Below, piece by piece: positions 29,109 through 40,100 of a stretch of DNA of 64,000 nt. Position 1 is the first letter of the stretch. Each line of letters opens with the position of its first letter. The stretch is from Micromonospora sp. NBC_01813 (GTDB taxonomy: Bacteria; Actinomycetota; Actinomycetes; Mycobacteriales; Micromonosporaceae): the NCBI RefSeq assembly GCF_035917335.1, contig NZ_CP109067.1, positions 746,501 to 810,500 on the forward strand, in the 5' to 3' direction. Made by a program: the position numbers and the translations under genes. The notes under the pieces are model-generated. The model did no database searches. It was given only the letters and a program-made list of their open reading frames with translations, and was not told the DNA's origin.

Positions 29109-29618
29109 TCAGGTCTGCCGGGTGCCGATCAGCCGTACCCGGCCGGCGATCTGGACGATCAGACCCGCCGGGGTACGTCGCAGCGCCGGCCACCAGCGTC
29201 GGCGTGGACCGGACCGGCCGTCGTAGCGCCAGCGTGCCTCCCGTTCGGCCAACTCCCGCGCGGCGAGGGCCGGCAGTTCGGATGCTTCGCTCCACTCGCG
29301 GACGAAGTCCCAGCCGTCGCGCAGGCCACCCGTCGACGGTCGGCCGGCCGCCCAATCGACGAAGTCGTCCGGCCATCGGCCCGCCAACGAGTGGGCCAGC
29401 ATCGGCCAGTGTCTTGCCGTCTCGCCCGCGCGTTTGCGTAGCAGCGCGGTGCGTGCCGCCGACAGCCGCCGGTGGTCGAATCCGACGGGATCCGGGGCGT
29501 CGGTCACCAGCGCCGTGATCAGCGCGTGCTGGGCGGCCGCCAACCGGGCACGTTCGGGCTGCTGGTCGCCGTCGGACCGCGACGGTCGGCCGGCCGCACC
29601 GGGACCCGACGCCGTCAC
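29109..29618 (-). CDS. Hypothetical protein coupled to DUF692 (possible MNIO partner)
   Basis: 169 aa, no confident family. It starts with GTG 29618 overlapping the DUF692 stop (GTGA), so it is translationally coupled. Mostly helical and charged: ERARLAAAQHALITALV (~22-38), then LSAARTALLRKRAGETARHW and WPMLAHSLAGRWPDDFVDWA (~52-90), ending in a basic segment. Known MNIO enzymes usually need a small partner protein (MbnC, TglI, BufC) that is encoded next to them and has a helical N-terminal domain. Size, coupling and the helical pattern fit such a partner; this is inference, and it may instead be unrelated. Confidence 0.6.
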   Translation of the reverse strand: MTASGPGAAGRPSRSDGDQQPERARLAAAQHALITALVTDAPDPVGFDHRRLSAARTALLRKRAGETARHWPMLAHSLAGRWPDDFVDWAAGRPSTGGLRDGWDFVREWSEASELPALAARELAEREARWRYDGRSGPRRRWWPALRRTPAGLIVQIAGRVRLIGTRQT

Positions 29619-30442
29619 GTGATCGGTGCCATGCCGGTCGCCAGCGCGATCGCGTCCAGCTCCGCGTGGAGCACCGCAGCCGGTGGGTACCGGCCGTCGC
29701 GTTCCAGCAGCACCGCCGGTGGTCGCCGCCGCGAGCACAGCTGGGTGAGTAGTTCCAGCACCGGCGGCGTGACGGCGTCGGTGTGGGTGTCGTGATAGAG
29801 CCCGTCGTGTTCGGCCCCGCCCGCGACGTGCACGTAGGCGACCCGCTCCAGGGGCATCCGGTCCAGCACCACGGCCGGATCGTCGCCCCGGTTACGGGCG
29901 TTGGCGTACACGTTGGCGACGTCGAGCAGCAGCAGCGCGTCGCAGCGTTCGAGGATCTCGGTGACGAAGTCGGCTTCGTCGAACTCGTCGTCCGGCCAGT
30001 CGAACAACGCCGCGATCGGCTCCAGCGCGATCGGCACCGGCAGCTGCGTCTGGGCGCGGACCACGTTGGCCACCACCGCGTCGACCGCGGCCCGGCTGCG
30101 CGGCACCGGCAGCAGATGCCCGGCCTCGACCCCGCCGGCGCGGACGAACGCGATGTGCTCGCTCACCAGCGGCGCGTCGAGCAGCCGCGCGGTCGCGGCC
30201 AGCCGGGTCACCCGAGCGTCGTCGACCGGCTCAGCGCCGCCGAGGGAGAGCCGCACCCCGTGCGGGACGACGGTCACCCCACGCGCGCGCAGCGCGTGCA
30301 GTTGCGGGTCGAGCGGGCGGTCCGGATCGACCGACTCGGCGATCACCTCGGTGAAACGCAGCCCGGGCAGCCCAGCGACGAGCCCGGCGATCTCCGGTCG
30401 CCAGCCGAGGCCGACCCCGTACCCGTCGGTCAACCGCCGCAC
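29615..30442 (-). CDS. DUF692 multinuclear non-heme iron oxidative enzyme (MNIO)
   Basis: 275 aa TIM-barrel protein of the DUF692 family (MbnB, TglH, ChrH, BufB), iron enzymes that oxidatively modify cysteines in peptides. The expected metal-ligand series is visible in order: His in VPHGVRLSL (~58-66), His in SEHIAFV (~94), Glu in ALEPIA (~140), Asp and Asn in LLLDVANVYANARN (~170-183), His in YVHVAGG (~202), then HDTHTDAV (~214-221), and a late Glu in LLERDG (~247). The GTG start at 30442 lies inside the upstream membrane-protein gene (13-bp overlap). That gene encodes a Gly-rich tail with two cysteines, a plausible substrate. Family call firm; substrate is inference. Confidence 0.85.
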   Translation of the reverse strand: MRRLTDGYGVGLGWRPEIAGLVAGLPGLRFTEVIAESVDPDRPLDPQLHALRARGVTVVPHGVRLSLGGAEPVDDARVTRLAATARLLDAPLVSEHIAFVRAGGVEAGHLLPVPRSRAAVDAVVANVVRAQTQLPVPIALEPIAALFDWPDDEFDEADFVTEILERCDALLLLDVANVYANARNRGDDPAVVLDRMPLERVAYVHVAGGAEHDGLYHDTHTDAVTPPVLELLTQLCSRRRPPAVLLERDGRYPPAAVLHAELDAIALATGMAPIT

Positions 30443-31317
30443 CCGCCACCCCCGCAGCCACCGCCACCACCGTCACCGCCACCGCCACTGCCGCCACTGT
30501 CGCCCGCTGCCCCGCCGCCGCTACCGTTCGCGGCGACGCGCTGGATCGAGGCGGCCTCGGCGAAGTCCGGGTCCATGGTCCACAGTGCGGCCGAACCGAA
30601 CAGCGCCACTCCCATCACCGCGCCGGTCATGCCGTACGTGGCGTACGCGGGTCGGCTGCTGGGCGACAGGTGCCGATGGCTGCGTCGCAGCTCGCCCAGC
30701 GCCCGTCGGCCGGAGCGGGTCACCCGGGGCACGGCGATGGTGAGCAGCAACCCGACGGGGACCGTCAAGGCCAGCAACAGCACCAGGTAGCCGACCGGCC
30801 GACCGTTGGCCAGACCCGCGATCAGCCGCAGTACGCCGACCCCCGCGAGCCCCAGCAGCGCGGCACCCAGCCAGCGCGCGGTGACCCGCCGCGCCCGGGA
30901 TGCGGCCAGCCCGGCGTGCTCGAGATGGTCCTGTAGCCGGTCGAGGCTCTGCCGGATCCGGGGATCGGCGGCCAGATCACGGACCCGGCGCTGCTGGTAC
31001 GCGGCGTAGTGGACAGCTGCGGTGAGCTCGTCGGCGCCGGCCGGCAGCGGGCCTGACGCGCGTAGCGCCCGGCCGCCGCCGACGTCGATCACGCCAGCGC
31101 CGCGTAGCCCGCCGAGCGCCGCGTTGATCGCCAGCGGCGCGCCGCCGGTGAGGTGGGCGACCTGGGTGCCGGTGAGGTCGCCCGGTCGAGGGTCACGGTT
31201 GCCGGCGAACATCGTCAGGCGGTAGCCGATGCTGATGATCAGCAGCCCCAGTGCCGCGATCCCGTAGAGAGCCAGAAAGGTGGGGCCGGGGATGCCCCAG
31301 GTGTCGCCGGATGTCAT
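30430..31317 (-). CDS. TIGR04222-like membrane protein with Gly/Cys C-terminal tail
   Basis: 295 aa. Hydrophobic segments at ~13-36, ~148-168, ~175-196 and ~226-246 give four predicted membrane helices. The soluble loop (~40-145, GDLTGTQVAHLTGGAPLAIN ... YQQRRVRDLAADPRIRQSL) matches the TIGR04222 type that precedes low-complexity tails. The tail (~260-295) is almost only Gly and ends GGGGGCGGGGCGG. I see no other cysteine in the protein, so Cys288 and Cys293 are the only two. ATG 31317 has GGAGG upstream. First gene of the operon, overlapping DUF692 by 13 bp. Likely the substrate of that enzyme; function unknown. Confidence 0.8.
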   Translation of the reverse strand: MTSGDTWGIPGPTFLALYGIAALGLLIISIGYRLTMFAGNRDPRPGDLTGTQVAHLTGGAPLAINAALGGLRGAGVIDVGGGRALRASGPLPAGADELTAAVHYAAYQQRRVRDLAADPRIRQSLDRLQDHLEHAGLAASRARRVTARWLGAALLGLAGVGVLRLIAGLANGRPVGYLVLLLALTVPVGLLLTIAVPRVTRSGRRALGELRRSHRHLSPSSRPAYATYGMTGAVMGVALFGSAALWTMDPDFAEAASIQRVAANGSGGGAAGDSGGSGGGGDGGGGGCGGGGCGG

Positions 31318-31368
31318 CGCGCCTCCAGATGGCGGTGCTGCTGCGGTGCGGCCCTATTGTGGGGCAGC

Positions 31369-31441
31369 CACGCCAGCGGGCCGGCATGGGTGCCGGGTCA
31401 CGTCAGCGGGCTCACCGGGTGCCCGGGTCACGTCAGCGGGC
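31369..31441 (+). repeat. Direct repeats upstream of the DUF692 operon
   Basis: CCGGGTCACGTCAGCGGGC is present at 31393-31411 and again at 31423-31441, exactly 30 bp apart. A weaker copy of its second half (CACGCCAGCGGGC) lies at 31369-31381. The repeats are 52-124 bp upstream of the membrane-protein start and just behind the 3' end of the TetR gene, in position for an activator on one face of the DNA. Confidence 0.6.
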
Positions 31442-31458
31442 CACCACAGCGCCGCGCG

Positions 31459-32037
31459 TCAGGCTGGCGGGCGGCGTACCGCCTCTTCGACCAGGTCGAG
31501 AACGGCGCCGAGGTCCCCGGCGGGCCGGCCCATCGCCAGGTGCAGCACCAGACCGTCGTAGGCCAACTCCAGGAACCGGGCGAGGACGTCGATCGGTACG
31601 TCGTCGCGGAGCACCCCGGCGTCGCGTTGCCGGCGCAGTCTGCCCCGGGTGGCCTCGGCGATCGCGGCGGAGCGGGCCGCCCAACGGCGGGCGAAGTCGG
31701 GGTCGGTGCGCAGCCGACGGGAGACTTCGAGTTGGCTGCCGAGCCAGCCGGCGGTGTCCGGCGCGGCGGCCCGGGTGAGTAGATCGCGCATGACCTGGAC
31801 CAGGCCGTTGCGGGCGACGGTCTCGACCATGGCGGCGGCGTCGTCCTCGGCCACGGCCAGGAACAACGAGTCCTTGTCCCGGAAATGGTGGAAGATCGCG
31901 CCACGGGACAGCCCGGTGGCCTCCTCCAACCGCCGCACGGTGGCGCCCTCGTATCCGTGCCGGGCGAAGCAGACCCGCGCCGCGGCGAGGATCTCCTGGC
32001 GGCGGGCGTCGAGCTGGACCTGACTGACCCGGGGCAT
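31459..32037 (-). CDS. TetR-family regulator, AcnR-like (probable aconitase regulator)
   Basis: 192 aa. N-terminal HTH at ~13-60: ILAAARVCFARHGYEGATVR then LEEATGLSRGAIFHHFRDKD, the standard TetR pattern. The ligand domain is all-helical. In mycobacteria and corynebacteria a TetR regulator is encoded next to aconitase, and the corynebacterial AcnR represses acn. Here only two small genes lie between it and acn. A perfect palindrome sits 37 bp before its start, and a 12-mer from this site recurs upstream of acn, supporting autoregulation plus acn control (inference). Confidence 0.82.
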   Translation of the reverse strand: MPRVSQVQLDARRQEILAAARVCFARHGYEGATVRRLEEATGLSRGAIFHHFRDKDSLFLAVAEDDAAAMVETVARNGLVQVMRDLLTRAAAPDTAGWLGSQLEVSRRLRTDPDFARRWAARSAAIAEATRGRLRRQRDAGVLRDDVPIDVLARFLELAYDGLVLHLAMGRPAGDLGAVLDLVEEAVRRPPA

Positions 32038-32068
32038 GATGTGATCGTGTCAGGTGCCCCGATCCCAT

Positions 32069-32085
32069 GCAATCCGTACGTACGG
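32069..32085. promoter_or_regulatory. Palindromic operator upstream of the TetR gene
   Basis: CCGTACGTACGG (32074-32085) is a perfect 12-bp palindrome between the divergent TetR and HAD genes. The overlapping 12-mer GCAATCCGTACG (32069-32080) occurs again, in the other orientation, at 35973-35984 upstream of acn. It lies just downstream of a possible minus-strand -10 box (TAGACT, complement of 32092-32097), a good place for a repressor. Confidence 0.55.
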
Positions 32086-32141
32086 CTTGTTAAGTCTATG
32101 GTTTAACATCGCGGGACTGTTCCCCGGTGTGCGCCGTCGCG

Positions 32142-32147
32142 TATGGT
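32142..32147 (+). promoter_or_regulatory. -10 box of a leaderless promoter (HAD gene)
   Basis: TATGGT followed by 6 nt and the GTG at 32154. No ribosome-binding site precedes the GTG. Fits a leaderless transcript. Confidence 0.45.
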
Positions 32148-32153
32148 GCGGCC

Positions 32154-32798
32154 GTGCCACTCCTGCTCCTGGATCTGGACAACACCCTCCTCGACCGAGC
32201 GGGGGCGTTTCGTGTGTGGGGTCAGGCGTTCCTCGACTCGATCGGCGCCCCGTACGACGATATCGACTGGCTTGTTTCCATCGATGCCGATGGGCTGACC
32301 GACCGGTGGGATCTGGCCGACGCGATCCGGGACCGCTACCAGCTGCGGACGTCGTCGATCGACCTGGTGGAGGCACTGCACGACGGGGTGGTGGAACACA
32401 CCCGGCTCGACCCGCTCGTCGCCTGTTCGCTGCAGATCGCCCGGGACGTCGGTTGGGTGCCGGTGGTGGTCAGCAACGGCGCGGTCCGTCAGCAGGAGGC
32501 GAAGATCCGGCGTACCGGACTGGACCGGTACATCGCGGACTGGGTGATCTCCGAGGCCGCCGGGGTCAGCAAACCGAACCCACGGATCTTCGCTCTGGCC
32601 GCGGAGTCCGTCCGGATGCGGCTACGGGGTGCCTGGATGATCGGCGACAGCCCGGAGGCCGACATCGGTGGCGCGGCCGCGACCGGGTTGCCGAGCGTCT
32701 GGCTGCACCGGGGCCGACAGTGGCTCGATCAGCGGTTCGCGCCGACCCGGCAGGCCTCGGGCGTGATCCCGGCTGTCGCCGCCGTGCTCGCCGGCTGA
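32154..32798 (+). CDS. HAD-superfamily hydrolase
   Basis: 214 aa from GTG 32154, a phosphatase-type haloacid dehalogenase fold. Motif I DLDNTLLD at residues ~6-13, motif II VVVSNGA (~105), motif III lysine in SKPNPRIF (~140), motif IV IGDSPEADIGGA (~163). The helical cap between ~20 and ~85 is the C1 type seen in small-molecule phosphatases. Substrate unknown. The frame extends 9 codons upstream, but motif I belongs at the N-terminus and a leaderless -10 box sets the start. Divergent from the TetR gene. Confidence 0.85.
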   Translation: MPLLLLDLDNTLLDRAGAFRVWGQAFLDSIGAPYDDIDWLVSIDADGLTDRWDLADAIRDRYQLRTSSIDLVEALHDGVVEHTRLDPLVACSLQIARDVGWVPVVVSNGAVRQQEAKIRRTGLDRYIADWVISEAAGVSKPNPRIFALAAESVRMRLRGAWMIGDSPEADIGGAAATGLPSVWLHRGRQWLDQRFAPTRQASGVIPAVAAVLAG

Positions 32799-32810
32799 CC
32801 GGCGGCCCGG

Positions 32811-33056
32811 TCACTGCAGGTAGCTCTCCACCTCACCGGTGGGGCGCGGTGCCACCGCGTCGGCGTCGCCGCCGGTCTCCCGGGCGGCCCGACGCCGACG
32901 CAGCAGATCCCAGCACTGGTCGAGGGCCTCCTCGACGGCCCCCAGCCGGGCGTGCTCCTCGTCGGCGGAGAGCTGACCCGCGGTGAACCGGGTGCGCAGC
33001 TCGTGCTCCTCGTCGACCAGCTCCCCGATCCGGGTCAGCAGCGTCCTGTCGTCCAT
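32811..33056 (-). CDS. DUF2630 family protein
   Basis: 81 aa, matches the small actinobacterial DUF2630 family, of unknown function. Charged and helical: LLTRIGELVDEEHELRTRFT (~5-24) and LGAVEEALDQCWDLLRRRRA (~38-57). It starts with M-D-D at 33056, the usual start in the family. It stands downstream of acn, separated by a strong hairpin, so it probably has its own promoter within 33057-33074 or relies on readthrough. Confidence 0.8.
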   Translation of the reverse strand: MDDRTLLTRIGELVDEEHELRTRFTAGQLSADEEHARLGAVEEALDQCWDLLRRRRAARETGGDADAVAPRPTGEVESYLQ

Positions 33057-33074
33057 CCCACGAGCTTGACACAA

Positions 33075-33119
33075 CACGGCGGTGGGTGGTGACCGGACCG
33101 GTCACCACCCACCGCCGTG
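33075..33119 (-). terminator. Terminator of acn
   Basis: A perfect 22-bp inverted repeat (arms 33075-33096 and 33098-33119) begins 12 bp after the acn stop. It is one of the strongest hairpins in the window, with no T-run. Confidence 0.75.
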
Positions 33120-33131
33120 ACGCACGTCAGG

Positions 33132-35927
<2,796 letters not shown>

Positions 35928-35972
35928 GTCGGACTCCTTACCGCTGTGTCCCTGATCGTCCTGGCAGTCTTT

Positions 35973-36047
35973 CGTACGGATTGCCGTCAGGTTCGGGTGA
36001 GGTGACACTTACCCGCGCTGCGGCCCGCAACCAAACCGTACGTCCGT
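35973..36047. promoter_or_regulatory. acn upstream region with TetR/AcnR-like sites
   Basis: In the 355-bp gap between acn and the divergent gene at 36283. CGTACGGATTGC at 35973-35984 is identical to the 12-mer at the TetR operator. CCGTACGTCCGT at 36036-36047 matches its palindrome in 10 of 12 bases. The two sites flank a possible acn promoter (TTGGTT, 17-bp spacer, TAAGTG on the minus strand). The rest of the gap has a plausible promoter for the plus-strand gene (TTGCGC 36222-36227, TACTCT 36244-36249) and no gene. Confidence 0.5.
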
Positions 36048-36282
36048 CTTGCTATTGCTGCAACCCCGGTGCCACGGTCTGGGACCCTGCGATGTCCGGT
36101 TGGTGCGAGCGCGGTGGTCTGGCCCCCGTCGGCAATTCCACTATCTGTTGCGACTCGGTTGCGATGGGGTATGTATCTGTACCGTTACCCCACTGGGCCA
36201 ACAAATCAGTATCTAGCCCTTTTGCGCTCCGGGTTGGAATCGCTACTCTTCCGCGGGATGCTGTCGCGCTAAGGGGGCCAAC

Positions 36283-37014
36283 GTGGACGGCAGGCACGCC
36301 GCTCGGGCCGCGTGGACCCCATCGCATGTAGTCGCCATGGCACCCTGGGTGGTCGTCCTGAGTGGACTTGGTGTGATGGTGGTCATCTTTCTGGTGGCCG
36401 CCGGCTGTGTGCCCGTTCAGACCAGGGTCATCGGCGAGCTGCCGCCGCCGCCGAGCACCCTCGCGCCGGAGCCTGAGCCACGCCTCCCGGCCTCGCCGCC
36501 CTCGGTGAATACCGGCGGGCAACTGGTCGCCGCCGCGCCGCCGCCCTCGGGTGAGGCGATCCTCGCCCCCGCTCCGCCGTCGCCGACGCCGAGCCCGACT
36601 CCGACTCCGGTGCCGGCCACACCGGCGATGCCGCCGCCGACCACCGGACCGGCGCTGTCGACCGTCGTGCCGCCCCCGTCGGCCGATCCCCACCTGACCG
36701 GGCGGTACCGCGTGCTCGACAAGTTCGGGGACGGATTCATCGCCGAGGTGCTGGTGGTGAACAGTTCAGGGCAAGGCCGTGATTGGACTGTCACGCTGCG
36801 CTTCCCGGGCAATGTCGGCCGGCTGTACGCGGCATGGGTCGAGGGCGCACCGCAGGCAACGATGTCCCGTTCCGGGCAGGACTACATCTTCACCAGCGGG
36901 GTTCCGGTGGCCGGCCACTCCTCCGTGCCGCTGCGGTTCCACTTCGAGCGCCGTGGTCACGGCGCCGACCCGGATCGGTGCGCCGTCAACGGCGTGGCCT
37001 GTCAGGTTCGCTGA
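36283..37014 (+). CDS. Membrane-anchored protein with CBM2-like domain
   Basis: 243 aa from GTG 36283. One membrane segment (~24-45, VVVLSGLGVMVVIFLVAAGC); the cysteine at its end is not in a clear lipobox. A long Pro-rich wall-spanning linker (~52-140, PSPTPSPTPTPVPATP). The C-terminal part (~145-243) has the cellulose-binding CBM2-like pattern: YRVLDKFGDGFIAEVLVVN then SGQGRDWTVTLRFPG, and two late cysteines (DRCAVNGVAC). Such domains occur in actinobacteria as surface proteins of unknown ligand; key surface Trp residues are fewer than in true cellulose binders. Confidence 0.75.
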   Translation: MDGRHAARAAWTPSHVVAMAPWVVVLSGLGVMVVIFLVAAGCVPVQTRVIGELPPPPSTLAPEPEPRLPASPPSVNTGGQLVAAAPPPSGEAILAPAPPSPTPSPTPTPVPATPAMPPPTTGPALSTVVPPPSADPHLTGRYRVLDKFGDGFIAEVLVVNSSGQGRDWTVTLRFPGNVGRLYAAWVEGAPQATMSRSGQDYIFTSGVPVAGHSSVPLRFHFERRGHGADPDRCAVNGVACQVR

Positions 37015-37089
37015 CCGCTTCGCCGCTATCTGGTCACCTCGACCGGGATCTGCCTTCTCCGGCAAGGGCTGATGCCTCGCGGGCCTGCG

Positions 37090-37119
37090 CTGCAAGATAT
37101 TGCAGAATCTTGCAGCAAG
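37090..37119. promoter_or_regulatory. MalR-like operator repeats before amylopullulanase
   Basis: Two inverted elements lie side by side: CTGCAAGATATTGCAG (37090-37105) and CTTGCAGCAAG (37109-37119). TTGCAG/CTTGCAG-type repeats are the known binding pattern of MalR-family repressors upstream of Streptomyces amylase genes. They sit 38-67 bp upstream of the amylopullulanase start, right for repression in the absence of maltodextrins. Confidence 0.7.
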
Positions 37120-37156
37120 GGCTAGCGTGCGGACATCATCCACAGGAAGGCCGTCG

Positions 37157-40100
37157 ATGGAAGCCGCACCCTCCCGTCCGCGTACCCCACGCCTGGTCGT
37201 GCCCGTCCTGATCGCCGCGCTCGCCGCCACCCTGGTCGCCACCCTGGTCGGCGTGCCGGCGGCAACCGCCGCGCCGGCCACCGCGTCCGCCGCCGCATCG
37301 CTACAGTGGACAGACGAGCCCTCGGTGGCGACGCTCGCGGCGGCCCGTGCCAGCCGGGCGCGCAACGAGCAGTTCTACTTCCTGTTGCCCGACCGATTCG
37401 CCAACGGCAATTCCCGTAACGATCGGGGCGGGCTGCGCGGTGACCGGCTCTCCACCGGCTACGACCCCACCGACAAGGGCTTCTACCAGGGTGGCGATCT
37501 CCAAGGCGTGATCGACAACCTGGACTACATCCATGGTCTCGGCACCACCGCCATCTGGCTCGCCCCGGTCTTCACCAACCAGCCGGTGCAAGGCACCGGA
37601 GACGACGTCTCCGCCGGATACCACGGCTACTGGATCACGGACTTCACCCGGGTCGATCCGCACTTCGGCACCACCGCCGACCTCAAGAAGCTGGTCGAAC
37701 TCGCCCACCGGCGCGACATCAAGATCTACCTTGATGTCATCGTCAACCACACCGCCGACGTCATCTCCTACGCCGAGGACAGCTACGACTACGTCGACAA
37801 GGCGACCGCCCCGTACCTGGACGCCGACGGTCGACCCTTCGACGACCGCAACCACGCCGACGGCACCAGCGCCTTCCCCGCCGTCGACCTCGACTCGTTC
37901 CCGTACACCCCGGTCGTCACCGACCCGGCCGACGCGCAGGTCAAGGTACCGGCGTGGCTCAACGACCCGACCATGTACCACAACCGGGGCGACAGCACCT
38001 TCGTCGGCGAGAACAGCGAGTACGGCGACTTCTTCGGCCTCGACGACCTCTGGACCGAACGCCCCGAGGTGGTCCAGGGCATGACGAAGATCTTCGCCGA
38101 CTGGATTCGGGACACCGGCGTCGACGGCTACCGCCTCGACACCGTCAAACACGTCAACCTCGACTTCTGGCCGCAGTTCAGCCAGGGCATCGACGACGCC
38201 GCCGCCCGCGCCGGAAAGCCCGACTTCGCCATGTTCGGCGAGGTCTACTCGGCCGACCCCGAGGTCGCCTCGACCTACGTACGCCAGGGCGGACTGCCGG
38301 CCACCCTCGACTTCGGCTTCCAGGAGGCGGCCCGGTCCTACGTCGCGACCGGTGGCTCCGCGACCGCCCTGGCCGACCTGTACGCCGACGACCCGCTCTA
38401 CACCGCCCGCGACACCGACGCCGGCCGGCTGCCCACCTTCCTCGGCAACCACGACATGGGCCGGATCGGCACCTTCATCGCCGACGGCGGCACCGACCCC
38501 GCCAGCCATCTGCGCCGCGACCTGCTCGCCCACGAGCTGATGTTCCTCACCCGCGGCCAGCCGGTGATCTACTCCGGTGACGAGCAGGGCTTCACCGGCG
38601 CCGGCGGCGACAAGGATGCCCGGCAGACCATGTTCGCCTCCCAGGTCGCCGACTACCTCGACGACGACCTGCTCGGCACCGACCGTACCCACGCCGACGA
38701 CCAGTTCGACCGCGACCACCCGCTCTACCGGGGCATCGCCGCGCTCGGCAAGCTGCGCGCCGCCCACCCGGCGCTGCGCGACGGCATCCAGGTCACCCGG
38801 CACGCCGCCGACGGACCCGGGGTGTTCGCCTTCTCCCGCGTCGACCCGGCCGACCGCGTCGAGTACGTCGTCGCCGTCAACAACGCCACCACCGCCACGC
38901 AGGTCACCGTCGACACCTGGTCACCGGGCACCACCTTCACCGGCGTCCACGGTCAGCACCGGCCGGTCCGGTCCGACGCCGACGGACGGATCACCGTCAC
39001 CGTGCCAGCGCTGTCCGCGATCGTGCACCGGGCCGGTGCCCCGATCCCGATGCCGGCCGGCAAGCCGTCGATCTCGATCAGCGCCCCGACCGACGGCACC
39101 GCCGTCGCCACCCGGGCCGAGATCACCGCCAACGTGACCGGCGACCCGCTCGCCGAGGTCACCGTCGCCGCCCGGATCGGCGCCGGCCCGTGGACCCTGC
39201 TCGGCCGGGCCAGCCACGCCCCGTACCAGGTGCACCACGACCTCACCGGGTTGGCAGCCGGCACCCGAATCGAGTACAAGGCGGTGGTGCGTGACAGCAG
39301 ACACCGGACCGCCACCGCGAAATCCACCGCGCTGGTCGGCACCCCACCGCAGGGCGACGCCCGGGACTGGCTCGTCGTGCACTACCAGCGACCGGCCGGC
39401 GACTACGCCGACTGGGGCCTCTACACCTGGGGCGACATCGACCCCGACTGGCAGACCACCTGGCCGGCCGGGCAGCCCTTCGCCGGCGAGGACAGCTACG
39501 GCCGGTTCGCCTGGGTGAAACTCGCCCCCGGCGCGACGTCGGTCGGCTTCGTCGTCGTCGACGCCGACGGCACCAAGGACGTCGACGTCGACCGGACCGT
39601 CGACGTGAGCGCCACCGGTGAGGTCTGGGTCAAACAGGGCGACCCGGCCCTCTATCCGACCCGCCGCGCCGCCACCGGGGAAGCCGACCCGCCGACCGAT
39701 GACGGGGTCGCGTTGCTGCACTACCGCCGGGCCGACGGCGACTACACCGGCTGGGGCCTGCACGTCTGGGACGGCGCCGCCACCCCCACCGACTGGGCCG
39801 ACCCGCTGCCGCCGGCCACCCGCGACGACTTCGGCGTCACCTTCCGGGTGCCGCTGGCCGACGACGCCACCGGGCTCAGCTACATCGTCCACCGGGGCGA
39901 TGAGAAAGACCTCCCCACCGACCAGCGACTCGACTTCGCCACGGCCGGCCGGGAAGTGTGGCTGCTGGCGGGCGACCCGCGACGCCTGCTGCCGCCGGTC
40001 GCCACCGTCGGCAGAGACCTGGACCTGACGAAGCAGCGGGCGCACTGGATCGACCGGTCCACCATCGCCTGGAACACCGGGCCGACCGACGGCAAACGCC

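Noticed and set aside
31369-31441. CRISPR-like array
   Set aside because: Only two exact copies and one partial copy, spacers of 11 bp or so, and no cas genes.
36048-36282. Riboswitch or structured RNA before the CBM2-like gene
   Set aside because: Only short imperfect inverted repeats (around 36167-36190); no known class recognised.
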